A stretch of 15,845 nt of DNA, from contig CAIKGX010000205.1 in assembly GCA_903827075.1 (NCBI GenBank), positions 1 through 15,845 of the forward strand. Direction: 5' to 3'. Shown here one piece after another: positions 14,877-15,845 of the stretch (the stretch's first letter is position 1; each line of letters opens with the position of its first letter). The notes under the pieces are model-generated. The model did not search any database. It was not told where the DNA came from and worked only from the letters and a program-made list of their open reading frames with translations. Both the position numbers and the translations under genes were made by a program. This stretch comes from an uncultured beta proteobacterium (GTDB taxonomy: Bacteria; Pseudomonadota; Gammaproteobacteria; Burkholderiales; Burkholderiaceae).

Positions 14877-15845
14877 ATGGCTTCACCCCGTTTTGTTCAT
14901 CTACGCCTCCATTCCGAGTTTTCAATTACGGATGGAGTCGTGCGCATTGATGATGCAGTGGCTGCGGCCGTTAAAGATGACATGGGTGCCTTAGCCCTAA
15001 CTGATCTGAGTAATTTATTTGGATTGGTGCGTTTTTATACGGCAGCCCGCTCGGCAGGAGTCAAACCCATTGCTGGCGCCGATGTGTGGGTGAGCAACCC
15101 CCAGGATCCCGATCAACCCTACCGTTTATTGCTTTTAGTCCAGAACCACTCAGGCTATCTGAATCTCTGTCAGTTATTGAGCAAAGCCTCTTTAGAGAAT
15201 CAATCACGCGGTCGCGCTGAAGTGAAGCTTGAATGGTTTGCTGAGCCCGCCTCAAAAGCAGAGGACAAAGCGGCTAAAAAAACTCTAGCCCATGGCCTGA
15301 TTGCACTTTCTGCAGGTCGTTGGGGTGATGTAGGCGTCGCTTTATTAGCTGGCCAAGAAGAGCAAGCCAAAGCAGCAGCTACCCGTTGGGGAAAGCTCTT
15401 TCCTAATGCGTTCTTTATTGAGGTTCAGCGTGGCGGTCACCCTCAGGATGAAAAACATCTACAGATGGCCTGCCATCTTGCTAGCGAGCTCGATTTACCC
15501 GTGGTGGCAACCCATCCAGTGCAGTTTATGGAAAAAAGCGATTTCACGGCCCACGAAGCACGGGTGTGTATTGCTGAAGGGGAGTTGTTGGGTAATCCGC
15601 GCCGTCAAAAGAAATTTAATGATGAGCAGTATTTCTTATCTCAAGAAGAGATGGAAAAACGATTTGCCGATTTGCCGGTTGCTTTAGCAAATTCAGTAGA
15701 AATTGCCAAGCGCTGCAATTTATCTTTAACACTGGGGCAGCCCCGTTTACCGGATTTCCCGACGCCACCGGGCATTACTCTGGATGAGTACTTACTTGCA
15801 CTATCTGAAGTTGGTCTAGCTCGCCATATGGAGCGTAATTTCCCC
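14877..15845 (+). CDS. dnaE: DNA polymerase III alpha subunit, N-terminal part (runs off window)
   Basis: The frame opens at ATG 14877 and stays open to the last base, giving 323 residues, a little over a quarter of a normal DnaE (about 1150). The opening FVHLRLHSEFSITDG (6-20) is the PHP domain start of replicative polymerase III alpha. LALTDLSNLFGLVRFY, KPIAGADVWV, LLLLVQN..GY.NLC.L.S and FFIEVQRGGH follow in family order. A short Lys/Ala/Glu-rich insert at about 122-135 (EPASKAEDKAAKK) separates PHP segments. The start is firm, because the conserved region begins six residues later. No clear Shine-Dalgarno precedes it and gluQ begins 3 bases away on the other strand, so the promoter must lie inside gluQ or the message is nearly leaderless. 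Confidence 0.93.
   Translation, partial: MASPRFVHLRLHSEFSITDGVVRIDDAVAAAVKDDMGALALTDLSNLFGLVRFYTAARSAGVKPIAGADVWVSNPQDPDQPYRLLLLVQNHSGYLNLCQLLSKASLENQSRGRAEVKLEWFAEPASKAEDKAAKKTLAHGLIALSAGRWGDVGVALLAGQEEQAKAAATRWGKLFPNAFFIEVQRGGHPQDEKHLQMACHLASELDLPVVATHPVQFMEKSDFTAHEARVCIAEGELLGNPRRQKKFNDEQYFLSQEEMEKRFADLPVALANSVEIAKRCNLSLTLGQPRLPDFPTPPGITLDEYLLALSEVGLARHMERNFP

Overview
The window reads as a freshwater-type betaproteobacterium of the order Burkholderiales. From about 2.5 kb to the right end, the gene content, the moderate GC and the heavy use of TTA leucine codons suggest a Polynucleobacter-like genome; this is recognition from memory, not a search result. The first 2.4 kb looks different: GGC/GCC/TTG-rich and almost without TTA leucine codons, more like a Comamonadaceae genome. 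The change falls at a tRNA-Lys gene.

Layout. 1-183 is the 3' end of prmB (methylation of ribosomal protein L3). 298-2286 is yheS, a translation-associated ABC-F ATPase, followed by a terminator and tRNA-Lys(UUU) on the minus strand (2407-2482) with an extended -10 promoter. 2569-4430 (minus) is tsaE-amiC, with a 4-base overlap: tRNA t6A modification and septal cell-wall hydrolysis. Facing away on the plus strand are queG (last step of queuosine synthesis), azlC and azlD (branched-chain amino-acid export). 6769-10552 (minus) is a GntR/FCD regulator followed 7 bases later by a 1029-residue FAD/Fe-S 2-hydroxyacid dehydrogenase of the YdiJ type. Across a 199-base AT-rich divergent region, the plus strand carries a class V aminotransferase of the serine/alanine-glyoxylate type, a GlcG/HbpS-family protein and an RhlE-type DEAD-box helicase. 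gluQ (glutamyl-Q tRNA-Asp synthetase, minus) and the start of dnaE (plus, cut by the window end) finish the window, with start codons only 3 bases apart.

How the genes fit together. Three tRNA-modification genes lie here (tsaE, queG, gluQ); QueG and GluQ act on the same wobble base, making queuosine and then glutamylating it on tRNA-Asp. The middle block (regulator, 2-hydroxyacid dehydrogenase, glyoxylate-type aminotransferase, GlcG-like protein) looks like one regulated unit for 2-hydroxyacid/glyoxylate metabolism. Two TTGYATACAA palindromes in the divergent promoter region, 83 bases apart, are probable sites for the regulator.

I found no CRISPR array, transposase, integrase, phage gene or defence cassette. 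I cannot claim a previously undescribed system. The most interesting items are the two-operator control region with its metabolic cluster and the compositional break at tRNA-Lys, which may be an assembly chimera rather than biology. Intergenic gaps are all shorter than 300 bases.
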